Shown one piece after another: positions 45,183 to 56,790 of a DNA stretch of 64,000 nucleotides. Both the position numbers and the translations under genes were made by a program. The DNA lies in contig JAJEKV010000071.1 of the NCBI GenBank assembly GCA_021234155.1, positions 5,206,483-5,270,482 of the forward strand, written 5' to 3'. Source of the stretch: Isoetes taiwanensis. Lineage: Eukaryota > Streptophyta > Lycopodiopsida > Isoetales > Isoetaceae. A model generated the notes under the pieces. The model was not told where the DNA came from and made no database searches. It saw nothing but the letters and a program-made list of their open reading frames with translations. Positions within the stretch are counted from its first letter, which is position 1. The number at the start of each line of letters is the position of its first letter.

Positions 45183-45524
45183 TGTTATTTATGATGTCTT
45201 GAGGCTGGGATTTGAACCCAAGTATAATTCCGATACTCAGCCTCCTACAATCAGCTCCAGCAGCTCTGCTTGCAAGACTCCCTCTGATGCTACAGACAAC
45301 AGAAGCAACTCCGGCTCCCGCTCCAGGCAAATCGGCCCCACAGGCCTGCTCCAGCCACTTCGGCTCCCCTGAACCAAAATCCGGCTCTATCACTGCTTCA
45401 CCGTGTTCACTGCCCTAATCGTCCGCCAGGTTACAGAACAGAAAAATTCATATATTTCGAAAAGCTCCATATTTTTATTATTAACAAAACCATAGTCTTT
45501 TATTTGATTAACATGTTCCCAACA
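45183..45524 (-). repeat. Element C 5' LTR
   Basis: 342 bp, nearly identical to the copy at 40509-40859. Confidence 0.92.
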
Positions 45525-45849
45525 GGATCCCCAAATTAGGGCAATGGGCAACCATTTGACCCAATTCTTCCTTTCAGCTTTCCAGCAAGGAGAGGTCCTG
45601 TTCTTCTCCAAGAACTTGGGGCCTTCTTCGGAAGCATCTTGGTGGGCACTTCGTGCAATATCCACCTTGGAATTGGGGGACGTGGCGGGCTGCGCTAATA
45701 TGTGACTCCTTGTGGCGGCACCCTTGGCCACTTGCTTGCCACCAGAGGCAGCAGCTCGAGCCGCCCTCTCTGCTAGCCCCAGCACCATTTTGATGCGCTA
45801 CCGACCACCTCCTCAGCCTATGGACGATGAGGAGGAAATTAGTCCTTAG

Positions 45850-46068
45850 ATATTTTTTTTTTCAAATCTATATTTTTGTATTGCATATAGATGTAATCTT
45901 TGATTGGCATTTTCTAAGCCATCATATAATATATGTGCTATTTTCTTGTGCTTTATAATTATTGTATCGTTGGCTACGATTCAATTGTGTCCCTATGATA
46001 CTTGTTTGTCTCTTTTAGAGTATAAGAAATTGTTCGATATTCTATATTCATTCTTGCCGTCTTACAGA
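45850..46068. promoter_or_regulatory. AT-rich gap, possible intron or promoter
   Basis: T-rich sequence ending in CTTGCCGTCTTACAG, a good splice acceptor before the next ORF. It may be an intron joining the flanking ORFs. No donor was fixed. Confidence 0.35.
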
Positions 46069-46528
46069 CGATGAGCTCGAGGAAATCGAGGACAGAATAA
46101 CCAATGAATTATGAAGGGACGATCAGGGACCTCCTGACCAAGATTATGGCCAACGGTATGGGGAGTATCCGGATCGGGATGATGAGTACGAAGCAGGGGA
46201 ACCCGTAAAAGCCGGAGAGCCCTATGATTCAACTAGAGGCTTGGAAATAGTCAATATTCTCCGTGAGCGCGCCTTTGAGCATCTTCAACAAACTCTTCGT
46301 CGTACATGGGATTACTGGGAAATGACAAAGCATGAAGCTTATGCCGACGCCAATGACCATTTATGGCAGATCTTTTATGCGTTAAGAGATCTTTTTAGCC
46401 TACTCATCATAAGTCCTACATTAGATTACCAGTACGTTATCATCCAGGCATGGGCTCGCTACAAGGTAGTAAGGGCAGTACGGGAGAGCGTCCGTTACTC
46501 TATCCTGTACCCTTTTGCACAGCCCTAG
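46069..46528 (+). pseudogene. Unknown acidic cargo ORF before gag
   Basis: About 150 codons in one frame from 46069: an acidic start with DDELEEIEDRITNEL, a TGA near 46112 (CGA in the likely ancestor), a region rich in D, Y and E, then a helical domain with RTWDYWEMTKHEAYADANDH and ARYKVVRAVRESVRYSIL before a TAG at 46526-46528. No known family. It is in sense with gag and separated from it by about 240 bp. A role as an extra structural protein is possible but not shown. Confidence 0.45.
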
Positions 46529-46769
46529 GCCTGACTTCCCCAGTTTCTTTTTATGCTTAAGTATGAGTTGTTAAAGAATTGCCCAAGGTATAATCACTAC
46601 CTCTGTACTGTATAACCTTAAGTTTTGTTAAAGATATATCTCCAATGTAACTGCTACTTTGACTTTTCTTCCATTCTCTTGTATTGTCTTCATTATTATT
46701 TTCTAGCACTACTTAAAATGATCTTCTTTGTGACACGTGGTATCACAATAATTCTCCTTATACCTTCTT

Positions 46770-49700
46770 ATGGTCAATATAGACGGTGCACGTAATGCCT
46801 CATGGCAGACACCCTCGAATACTAGCAGATTAACACCTGAGCAGGAACTCATGTTGATGAAGCGGCAGCTAGTAGAGCTCCAGGCTTATGTGTTAAATGC
46901 CAACCCACCACAGCACATGCAGGAGGACGGACCGGAGTTACCTCCGTTACCATCAAGTCCACCACCACAGCAGCCACCTGCACCGGAACCAAGCCCTGTA
47001 CCCGCACAAAGGAGGCACCGTTCCAAACATCGTCGAAGCTCGTCTACGGATAGTGCCGCATCCTCATAATCAGCCACTTCTGGGTCCTCAGAGTCGTCTA
47101 TATCATCTGGTGACCATGCAAAGCTCTGGGCCAAGGAGTACCGTAAGACGGTTGATACGGCCATAACCAGTATATGGAAAAACAGGAAATTGGCCCAGTT
47201 TGATAGGAAATCTAGAGGCGGGCTGAATGCAGAGTCCTGGTGGACGAGATGAAGGAGTTTGGGAAATCCTATGGCATGACAGAGAAAGATACAGGAAAAG
47301 TTGCCACTACAAACCTTACAGGGGCCACTCATATTTGGTGGAAGGGCTATGCTAGAGCCAAGCATCTGGACAGAAGCAGATGCAAGTTCAAAAAGTTTGC
47401 CAAAGCTTTTAAGTCGCATTATGTGCCCCGTGCGCACAAATGCCAACAGATTCAGACTTTTTACAGGTTGGAGCAGAAGGGTATGTCAGTTCAGGCCTAC
47501 ACAGATGAATTCATGCGCTTGAGGCTGTATGTCCCTGGTATGAATGAGAAGAGGGCGGTGGAGGGCTATATTGAAGGGTTGGCCCCCTCATTTAAACGAA
47601 TGGTTAAGGCCATAGATCCGAAGTCAGTTGCAGAGGCTGAGGCTAAGGCATTGAGCCTTGAAGAGGAAACACCAAGAAACCAGTACCAACGTCATGCCTC
47701 TTACTCCCAGCCGCGCCCGTACACACCTTACAAGCCCCGCTCACCAAGTCCGGGGCCCTCTCAGCAGAACTCTTACGGCCGCCAGGAAAAGAAAGTCACC
47801 TTCAGCATGCCCGACAAGCCGAACAATGCCGGTAAGGAAGTTCGGAGCCTCTTACAGTCTATTCCCAAAGAGGCCCGAGAGCAGCTCCGTAGAGATAAGG
47901 CATGTTGCAGGTGTATGCGGCCCGGGCACTTCATGCAGAATTGCCCTTATGTCACACAGACTGTCCAGCTGGCCATGGCCGACCTTGATTGGGACGATCT
48001 TGAGTCTACACTACCTGTCGAGGAGGAGGCTCCCGAGTATATTCACGGTGCGTCCCATATCCTTGCAGCCATAGAAACCGGCAATGCTGAAAGCCAGCCT
48101 GCCGTTATTTCTACTATAGGTCAAGTAGACAGTAAGCCTTTCATAATTCTTATGGATACGGGAAGTACACATAATTTTGCTTCCTCTAGAATGGCCCAGG
48201 TATTGCAGCTTGAGACTTTGAGGTCCCGACCAAAACTTGTCACTTTAGCCAGTGGTAAAATCAGACATACTCATGGCCGTCGCATTAACCTTGAAATGCA
48301 GCTGCCGGGTGCACCAGTTGCATTGGGTGCCGAGTTAATGGATATCGGCAAATATGATCTGATTGTCGGCATGGAATTCTTGGCATCTGCAAAAGCCAAT
48401 ATAGACTGCGAAAAACGGGAGGTTACCTTCAACGCAGCTAATGGAGCCCGCGTAACTATTAAAGGTGATCCTTTAAACCCCATTATGCAGTCTATGTCCA
48501 TCAGGCAGTTAAATAAGGCTATACGCAAGGTTAAGCTACTTTGCGTCATCAGACTTGCCTCCATTGAGTCAGATGCCAAACAGAAGCAAGTAGTTGATGC
48601 TTTGTCAGAGGGCATTGCTGATCTTCTCAGGGAATTTAGCGATCTCTTTCCAGACGAGATCCAGAAACTTCCTCCGTTCAGAGGGGTAGAATGTGAGATA
48701 GCTTTGGAACCAGGTACTAAGCCTACCAGTAAGGCCCCATACCGTATGAGTCCCCCTGAATTGGCAGAGCTTAAGAAGCAACTTCAGGAGTTACTAAACC
48801 TAGGTTTCATTCGTCCTAGTGTTTCGCCTTTTGGCGCTCCTATCCTTTTTGTTAAGAAGAAGGATGGCTCCCTCAGGATGTGCATTGATTATAGGCAACT
48901 TAACAAGCATACGATCAAGAATCGCTATGCTTTGCCTAGAGCAGACGATCTTATGGACCAGTTACAAGGGGCCAGGTACTTCTCAAAGATTGACTTACGC
49001 TCCGGATATCACCAAATAAGAATTAAAGAGGAGGATATCCATAAGTCTGCTTTTCACACTAGATATGGGCATTATGACTTTACCGTTATGCCTTTTGGAT
49101 TAACTAATGCCCTCACAACTTTTATGCGGTTGAATGATGTCTTCCGACAATACTTGGATGACTTTGTTGTTATTTTCTTTGACGACATTTTCATCTATAG
49201 TAAGACCCTGGAGGAGCATGAGAAATATCTTCGGTTGGCCCTACAAAAGCTAAGAAGTCACCAACTCTTTGCCAAGTTCTCTAAGTGCAAGTTTGCCACT
49301 CTGAAGGTGGATTATTTGGGACATGTCATTTCAGCAGAGGGAATTGCTACAGATCCAGCAAAGATAGAGGCAGTCAAGGATTGGCCCATTCCAGGTAATG
49401 TTTAAGAGGTCCGAAGCTTCTTGGGATTGGCAGGATATTACCGTAAGTTTGTTAAGGATTTTGCAAAGATTGCAGCATCTCTTACCGATCTTACAAAGCA
49501 TGAGAAAGTGAGGGATTGGATTGAGCATTGGAAAGCAAAAGTCCAGGGAAGTTTTCAGAAGCTTAAGGATGCTTTGACATCGGCACCAGTCCTCACATTG
49601 CCGGACCCCGAAAAGGATAAACTAGTAGCAACGGATGCCAGTAAGATTGCTACCGGTGCGGTCCTAATGCAGGAGGGGAGGGTTATTGCCTATGATTCAA

Positions 49701-51511
49701 AGAAAATGAACGAAACTGAACAGCGATACCCTACCCATGATCAGGAGTTGTTGGCTGTTGTCCGCGCTCTGCGTATATGGAGACACTACCTTCTTGGTAG
49801 AAGATTCCAGCTTGATACAGATCATCAGAGTCTCCGTTATCTATCAACCCAGCCGAATCTCAACCTCCGTCAAAGGAGATGAATGGAGTTTCTGGAGGAG
49901 TATGATTTTGAGATTATGTATAATCCTGGGAAACACAATGTGGTTGCAGATGCGTTGTCACGCCATCCCTTGTTAACCCGAACCCATTGTAACGCGATTT
50001 CCACACTCACCAGTGAGTTCGGAAAACAGATAGAGCAGACCTTGGCCACGGATCCAGAGTTCCGTGATGTGTGGGATAGTTTGGCTAAGGAGGCACACAC
50101 AGATAAAGAACGTGAAGCTTTCCGTTCGTATAAGAAAGAGGGCAATTTGTTATATCACAAAGACAAGTTGTGTGTACATGAGACTTCAGGAGTACGTAAG
50201 CTTATTCTCCATGATACACACAACAGCCCGATAGCTGGACATGCAGGTTTTATGAAGACCTACTTCAAGATCCGCTCCAGTTATTTTTGGCCTTCTATGA
50301 AGAAGGACATTGCCCGGTATATTAAGCAGTGTCAGGTGTGTCAGCAAACCAAGGCTGAGCAACTAAGGATTCCAGGAGAGTTGCAACCTCTGGATGTGTC
50401 CAATGCCAAATGGGAAGTAATAACCATGGATTTCATTGTGGGCCAAGGATATGATGCATTGATGGTAGTGGTCGACAAATTGTCGAAAATGGCTCATTTC
50501 TTGCCATGTCGTACCACGGATACAACCTTCGATACCGCTTTGCTGTTTACAAAGGAGGTCTTCAGATTGCATGGAATGCCATGAGTTATTGTATCCGACA
50601 GGGATCCCAAATTCGTAAGTGCATTCTGGAAAGATTTCTTTGCCACCATTCAAACCAAGCTTGCTATGAGTACGGCATATCATCCTCAGACGGACGGTCA
50701 GACAGAGCGTACCAATCGCATTATAAAGGATATGCTACGAAGTTATGTGTGGAGTAAGCAATCACAATGGGCTGTCTATATTTATTTGGTCGAGTTTGCC
50801 TATAATAGCATGAAACAGGAGTCTTCTAGAATGTCTCCCTTCATGATAAATTATAGTTATCAATGCCTTACTCCAGACACATGGCATAATCCCGTTTCTA
50901 AGGTGGAGGTTTCTCAACAACTCCTCTTGGAAATGCAAGCTTTGGTTGAAGAAGTTCGTGGTTACTTAGTGGCTGCACGTAGTCGTCAAAAGAGTGTTGC
51001 AGATAAGCACAGGACCCCACGAGTCTTCCAGGTGGATGAATCGGTTTGGCTCAAGATTAAGGTCAAACAAGCCAAGCTTAAGATTGGCAACTGCAAGAAG
51101 CTGGCACCCAGATGGGCTGAGCCGTTCAAGATCATTGAACGTGTTGGAGAACATGCATATCGTTTGGATTTGCCACCCCACTTGAAGATCCACAAGGTTT
51201 TTCACGTGAGTCTTCTGAAACAACACACCCCAGATCCAAAGGAGATCTTGGATACATCCACCCTTCTTGAAATGACAGAAGAGCATCTAGAGATAGTGTC
51301 TGAAGCTCTTCTTGATCGAGCCTATAAGCAGACCAGAAGGAGTCAAATGCTGCAGTATTTGGTTAAGTGGAAACACTTGCCAGTTGAGGATGCTACGTGG
51401 GTGATGAAGATAGACCTTGAGAAGCACTATCGGGACTTCATGCGGGAATCTCAGGGCCGCACCATCAACGATGCTATCAACCCCGCACCCGGCGGTAAGC
51501 TTGAAGGCTAG
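46770..51511 (+). pseudogene. Element A Gag-Pol polyprotein with chromodomain
   Basis: Gag starts near 46770 with a proline-rich stretch. A TAA at 47067-47069 and a frameshift near 47235 precede the main frame, 47240-51511, about 1,424 codons. The main frame has Gag capsid ([15 protein letters not shown]), a zinc knuckle ([15 protein letters not shown]), protease ([12 protein letters not shown]), RT ([19 protein letters not shown] and the FFDD catalytic box, normally FLDD or FVDD), RNase H (ATDASKIATGAVL, YPTHDQELLAVV), an HHCC integrase with TMDFIVG, SDRDPKF and YHPQTDGQTERTNR, and a C-terminal chromodomain (YLVKWKHLPVEDATWV). Stops at 49403, 49880 and 50582 are in frame. The chromodomain would tether integration to methylated-histone chromatin. 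Confidence 0.93.
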
Positions 51512-52158
51512 ATTCGCCGCGAATCCTGCAGTAGAGGGGTAGATGCATCGTGGTTAACAATAGTTACCGATGATGAGATCACCTTCGTGTTCTCTAGGAC
51601 GTGGTGTATTGTCAATGTTGGCATGACTGCGAACTGCTTGGCAAGCATATAGTTCATAGGCCGCGTTCATCTCGGCTACAATAGGAACTTGGCCATTCCT
51701 TACGCTGCAATGGATTGCGAACCATAGGCATGATAGGTTCCCTTGTAGCTAGGTTTTCCTTTTATTCTTATAGGGGGTGGTCCCTTCAACCACAACCTAC
51801 TTATATTATCTATATATACTAATCTATTGACATGTGCAGGCCAGTGAGCAGTACGTGACCTGCCCATGTATAGAGGGTTGCTGATGGCGCCACTTCTCCA
51901 GTTTTATTTTGTCTACATGTGTTACTTTTTTTTGTCACTGTGATGTTGATATCGGACTTCGGTCCTTAAACCTTTTTATCATAAGTATGTGAAATGCACC
52001 TTGGTGCTTAAACTATTATATGTTTTAAACTTTAATGTTATTACCTTCGGAAATAAGGAATTACCTTCCTTTCTTGTGTATACTTTCTTCTATTTCAGTT
52101 CCTTCCATTAACCGTCATTTGTGTAACTAACTCCAATGCTGAGGACATCATTATTTCT
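51512..52158 (+). other. Element A 3' untranslated region
   Basis: Non-coding between the pol stop and the purine tract. Part (about 51833-52175) is similar to 26035-26253 in element B. Confidence 0.7.
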
Positions 52159-52175
52159 AGGGGGGGGGAGGAGAA
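52159..52175 (+). other. Polypurine tract of element A
   Basis: A G-rich purine run (AGGGGGGGGGAGGAGAA) directly before the 3' LTR. Confidence 0.9.
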
Positions 52176-53780
52176 TGTGACGTTCCACGTATTTATACGG
52201 TATACGTATAAATATACTGACACGTCACACAATAAGGTACGCCACCATGGGGTATTTTAACCTAGGGAGTTGACTTAAAAGGGATTAATTTAGCTATGCT
52301 AAATTAATTATTAAAGGATAATTACCTATAATTAAGGAAATAGTATCTAATTGACTCAATTAAGTTAATTGATTAATTAGGAAGGCGCCACTTGGCCAAA
52401 CTCGATTGGCCAGCATGGGAATGCTAACTTGGGGCATCAAGTTGGATCCCTACCCCATTTGGCTCATAATCGAGCCAGGAGGAGGAGCTGTGGAGCGCCC
52501 CAGTTGTTGCTAAGCGCCCAAGTTGTTGTTGACGCCCAAGCTGTTGCTGAACACCCAAGTTGCTGAAAGATGGAAGTGCCCCATGATAACGGATCTAGCA
52601 GAAACTCGGGTTAGTGGGTAGTCTAGCTTGAGCTTCTAGGATAGCGCCTTAGTTAGTCTTCTCTGGTTATCTTTGTTAAGATTAACCCTTCTTTGGTACT
52701 TAGGATTACATTTCAATTATGGATTATGTTTTGTTATGGATGTATGGATGAATCTATGATAGTATCTCTGTTAGCCTTTCATAAATCAGGGATTAAAGGG
52801 GGGGTAGAGACCTCTGTGCCTTATGCTCTTAGTATGCTCCTAGTAGTTCCCTTAGTTCCCAATAAATGCGGCATGTGCACAAGAGACCACCGAGTCGTGG
52901 ATGCTATGGAACTGCTTAGCACTAGAGAAGGGACGCAGTGGTAAAGTGGGGGTGGGATCTTGCATGAACATACAAGGCTCCTGGGACTCCTACAAAGTGG
53001 GCTAGGCACGATAGCCGGTCCACGCCGAGGGGCGGGTATGGGTCTGACACTCCAGGGGTGCAGAGGTGTGACTTTGTATGGGGCACCTGTGACTTTGTGT
53101 AGATTTAGGGGGAGTAAGCCTGCACGGATGCGGGGTCGTTGATGCGGCACCTATTCTCTAGCTCACCCATGGAACCGTTGTGATCCCGGAAGGGGGCGCT
53201 TCCCAGCCTGCCTCATCCGGGACAGGTCTTCATGAAACCCAGGAGTAGGCTCGGAAGGGTGATACCTTGAGTCCAAGGTCTCCAGGAAGGCTATAGTGAT
53301 GCCATAGCATGATTCGACTCATCTGCAAAGTGTGCACAGGAGGGGCGGATGGAGTAGACAACCCTAGCCGATGTTCTATGCCAGCCAGTCTGTGTCTAGG
53401 TCTGCTGATCTCTTGAGACCTAGCCGTCAGTCGATCCTCACTGGAGTCTGAGCCGGGGTAGAACCATGGGTCTGGGGTGTTTTCTCTAGTATTAAATGTA
53501 TCTTCTCTGTTATTATCAGTTGGATGGATGTGCCACCCTTCGTGGTGGTAGTTATGATATGATTATGTTGTATGCTAACCTTGTATTCACGCTTTCGCGA
53601 CATAGGAGCCCCATTGAAGGCGTGGGCCGAATGACCCCTCTGTGTCCTTCACTCGAGCATCTTTCCATGGATGGCCCGAGTTAGATGGAGGGCCCTGCTC
53701 ATGGCGAGATGGTTGCCATGGGAGGGGAAAGTCCCCGTATGTATACGCCCGAGCGTCGTATATGTTCTGGGAGCATCACA
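52176..53780 (+). repeat. Element A 3' LTR
   Basis: Runs from TGTGACGTTCCACG to GAGCATCACA, the last block with one G-to-A change against the 5' copy. It is followed by accaa at 53781-53785. Confidence 0.92.
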
Positions 53781-53785
53781 ACCAA

Positions 53786-55620
53786 GAGCAAAATCAAAAG
53801 CATCTGCTTCGACAAACATGACCGCAAAGGATCTGCATGAGCAAGAACTGGTGTCGTGGTGAAAGCATGCTTCAGTGTAACAAAAGCAGATTCCGCTTCC
53901 ATATTCCATTCAAATGGTACGTCCTTAACTGTGGGGTGTGTCAAAGGAAGAGCAATCTTCGAATAATCCCGAATGAAACGCCGATAGAAATTGGCAAACC
54001 AAATCAAATAGTGAACATCTCAAACGGTTGAAGGTGTTTGCCACTCTAGAATAGTGCTGACCTTTTCGGGGTCCATAGAGACTCCATGTGGAGTGATATG
54101 ATAGCCAAGGAACTCCACATTATCCTGTTCGAACTGACACTTCTCAAATTTAGCATATAACCCGTGCTCACAAAGCTTCTGAAGGACCTGTTGGACATGC
54201 CTCTCATGTTCTTCAAAAGTCTTAGAATAAATAAGAATATCATCCAAATAGATGATGACAAAAGTAGAACTCCCAGAAGGCATCATTGGCCATGTGCTGG
54301 AATACTGCTGGAGCATTGGTAAGCCCAAACGGCGTAACTGTGTACTCAAAATAGTCATAGCGAGTACGAAAAGCTGCTTTTTCACTCATCACCCCGGATC
54401 TGGATAAGATTGTAGGCACCCCGAAGATCAATCTTCATAAAATAACGTGCGCTTTGGAGTCGCTCAAACAACCCTGCGATCAGAGGAAATGGATATCAAT
54501 TTGGCACTGTGATTTTATTGAGGCCACGATAATCAACGACCAGATGCAGAGAATCATCCTTTCTTTTTACGAAGAAGATAGGTGCTCCAGCAGGGGACTG
54601 AGAATGTCGAATGAAGCCAGTGGCTAAAATCTCTTCAATATAATCCCGCAAAACCTTCAACTCAGCGGGAGATAGACCATATATCGGACCATGTGGTGGC
54701 ATTGTGTCGGGCTGCAAATCAATGGGACAATCGTATGGATGATGCTCTGGAAGCTTGCTGGCCTTGACTTTGTCAAAAACATCAGAGAATTCGCCATATT
54801 TATCTGGGAGCATTGGGGCAGACTTCCAGATTTATCTAGGAGCATTGGTGCCGATGGATGAACCTGGATTGTAAATACTGAACTTGAATTTTGCCTTCCA
54901 AATTTAATAAACTCGTGAAGTGAAATCTTCGAGATACAAAACTTAGGGCATGAAGAAGCCTCTACAGGAGCAGGAGCAGGAGCAGGAGCTGGAACTAGAA
55001 CTGGGACAGGAGCAGGAACTTGAACAAGAACTGGAGCTAGAACATGATCGAGAGCATGGTCAGAATCTGGGGCATAAATTGGAGCAGAGACAAGAGTCGA
55101 ATTAGAACATGGCGCAGAAGCAAGAACAGCAAGGACGAAATCTAGAGCCCACGATACTGCACGGACTGAAGTTGATGTTGATGCAGAGGCCTGAACTGCA
55201 GATTTACTGGAACTAGAGCTACAACCAGCAAGTCAAAATGATCTAGTACGTCAATAAATCTGTGGGTTATGTAGCTCGAGCCAGGATAGACCCAAGACTA
55301 CTGGTGCATATGGGCTAGCGATGAGATAGAAGGAAATGCTACAAGAAACTCCCTCGAACAAAACCTAAAGAGGCTCAGTACATTCTGTGACTGCACCCGA
55401 GGAGACCTCCCATCCATCAATCACTTCGACAGAACTGGGATGCTCAACCTGGCTTCTAGGGATGGCGTGCTTACTGGTGAACGCACTATCCATAAAGCAA
55501 GCATTTACACCACAATCAAGTTGCGTCAATGCTTCCAACCTCCGATTTCAATGATGTAGAGATGAAAAATGTCTTGCTGACCTTATCCGATAGAATAAAC
55601 ACGTCAAGAAGTGTGGAAGG
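53786..55620 (-). pseudogene. Old Tf2/Tcn1-like gypsy pol (protease, RT) hit by element A
   Basis: The minus strand, read from 55620 down, has a protease-like region with TLDCGVNACFMDSAF, GWEVSSGAVTE and VLGLSWLELHNPQ (the usual D-S/T-G is D-C-G here), then a proline- and alanine-rich linker, and RT with [59 protein letters not shown], the catalytic YLDDILIYS and EFLGYHITPHGVSMDP. RNase H starts with [10 protein letters not shown] at about 53786 and continues at 13134. The wording of these motifs resembles Tf2, Sushi and Tcn1 elements of fungi, animals and early land plants more than typical seed-plant lineages. Several stops and frame changes; no integrase found. Confidence 0.85.
54955..55060. 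repeat. Hexamer-like GGAGCA repeat region
   Basis: Repeated GGAGCA/GGAACT units encode, on the minus strand, a VPAPVPVL-type linker between protease and RT of the old element. Confidence 0.6.
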
Positions 55621-55659
55621 ATTCTGAGAAAAGGCGGCCAGCCGACGAATTACATGTTA

Positions 55660-56790
55660 ATATGAACATGTGATAGATATTGCTGCCATACCATGATAGG
55701 AAAAGAAGACTCTCTCCATCGTATCTTTTTATTATAATTATAAAATTCTTTAGTAATGCATAAATGCTTTTTAACATATATCTTCTTCCAATCTTGATGG
55801 TGATTATATGTTTACATTCAATAGGGTCCCATAATGCAAGAAGGAACAACTGAATGTTTTGTCCTTTGAGAAGGATATTTTCCCCTTCATCTAAGTGATG
55901 CTACTTGCTAGAACAAAGACAAAAAACCAAGCGTACAAACTTTGATATCAAAGCGTAAGCGTTCAAGCGTACAAACACTTTGCTATCAAAGGATGGGATG
56001 CGCTGTATTTGACCTTATACAAGAATTTCATTCTAGTTTCAATTCTATTGTGGAAGGGTTGCCAATGCGCATCAATGCGAAGGCATATCTGACGCAGCAG
56101 AATTGAAACTAGAATGAAATTATTGCTAGTGAAGCTTTGGATGTAATATGCAGGTAAAAACAATTAAAAAGCCGGTAAAAGATAAGAATACAAGTAAAAT
56201 CTGCCAGAACTATCGGAATAAGGAGCCATACGGCCATACCATAATAGGAAAAGAAAATTCTCTCCATCGTATCTTTTCATGATTGTAAAATTCTTTAGTA
56301 CTGTGTAAATGCTTTTTAACATATATCTTCTCCCAATCTTTATGGCGATTACATGTTTACATTCAATAGGGTCCCATATGCAAGAAAGAGCAACTCAATG
56401 ATTTGTTCTTAGAGAAGGACATTTTCCCCTTCATCTATATGTTGCTACTTGCTAGAACAAAGGCAAAGGACCAAGCGTACAACACTTTGCTATCAAAGCG
56501 TACCAAGCGTACAAGCACTTTGCTATCAAAGGATGGAATGCATTGTATTTGACTTTAAGTATACAAGAATTTCATTCTAGTTCCAATTTTGTTGTGGACG
56601 GCTTGTCGAGGTGCATCCGCATGGAGGCATGCCTGACACAGTAGAATTGAAATTAAAATGAAATTATTGTTACATGAAGTTTTGAATAGGGTAATTCTGT
56701 GAATTTGCAGGTAAAAGACGGCTAAAATATGGGTAAAAAGGCAAGAATGCAAATAAAAATTGCCAGAACTGCCAAAATGCAAGTAAAAAT
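55660..56790. repeat. Tandem duplication, unit about 550 bp
   Basis: The unit beginning GCCATACCATRATAGG at about 55685 recurs at about 56233 and stays alignable for over 450 bp (for example GTTTACATTCAATAGGGTCCC, TGCTACTTGCTAGAACAAAG and AAGAATTTCATTCTAG). Each unit contains an inverted pair around ACAAGAATTTCATTCTAG and its complement about 90 bp later. No gene inside. Confidence 0.75.

Larger units (their letters stand above)
40509..45524 (-). mobile_element. Element C: young Ty1/copia retrotransposon
   Basis: Minus-strand element of 5.0 kb with LTRs 40509-40859 and 45183-45524, ggatc duplications, primer site and purine tract. The two LTRs differ by about two substitutions and a 9-bp indel over 350 bp, so it is recent. 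It encodes one polyprotein frame with a single stop. It is inserted in cargo ORF 39520-45849 of element A. Confidence 0.95.
39520..45849 (+). pseudogene. Unknown cargo ORF split by the copia element
   Basis: An ORF of about 435 codons after removing element C (40509-45524) and one ggatc copy. The left part is 39520-40508, the right part 45530-45849, and the junction is in frame (D-P). It starts MARPMLQQWYLDGEHWD, has an acidic character, and includes FQFYCEEIVPACVF-like and GRNVIKGIRRRGIDLPIV segments. One frameshift near 39900 joins to a second acidic half with WRELATEAPAGED and EVLYDLAEYCQDDFL. The right part has LTQFFLSAFQQGEVLFF, a TGA at 45703-45705 (possibly CGA before), then RYRPPPQPMDDEEEISP and TAG. 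No known domain. Acidic, glutamine- and proline-rich stretches suggest a regulatory or structural role, but this is a guess. Confidence 0.5.
13135..53780 (+). mobile_element. Element A: nested chromodomain Ty3/gypsy retrotransposon
   Basis: Bounded by 1.6-kb direct LTRs (13135-14737, 52176-53780) that begin TGTGACG and end in CA, with initiator tRNA-Met primer site, purine tract and accaa duplications. Gag-pol is at 46770-51511 and ends in a chromodomain, placing it among chromoviruses. Elements B and C are nested inside, so the original insert was about 24 kb, large for a chromovirus. About 15 kb of non-gag-pol cargo lies between leader and gag. The two LTRs are nearly identical over AT-rich parts but show many small differences in a GC-rich stretch. 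The coding region has three stops plus one gag stop and a frameshift. Confidence 0.9.

Noticed and set aside
46886-47446. 186-codon minus-strand ORF over gag
   Set aside because: Shadow of the proline-rich Gag coding strand; no domain and the sense frame has zinc knuckle, protease and RT continuity.
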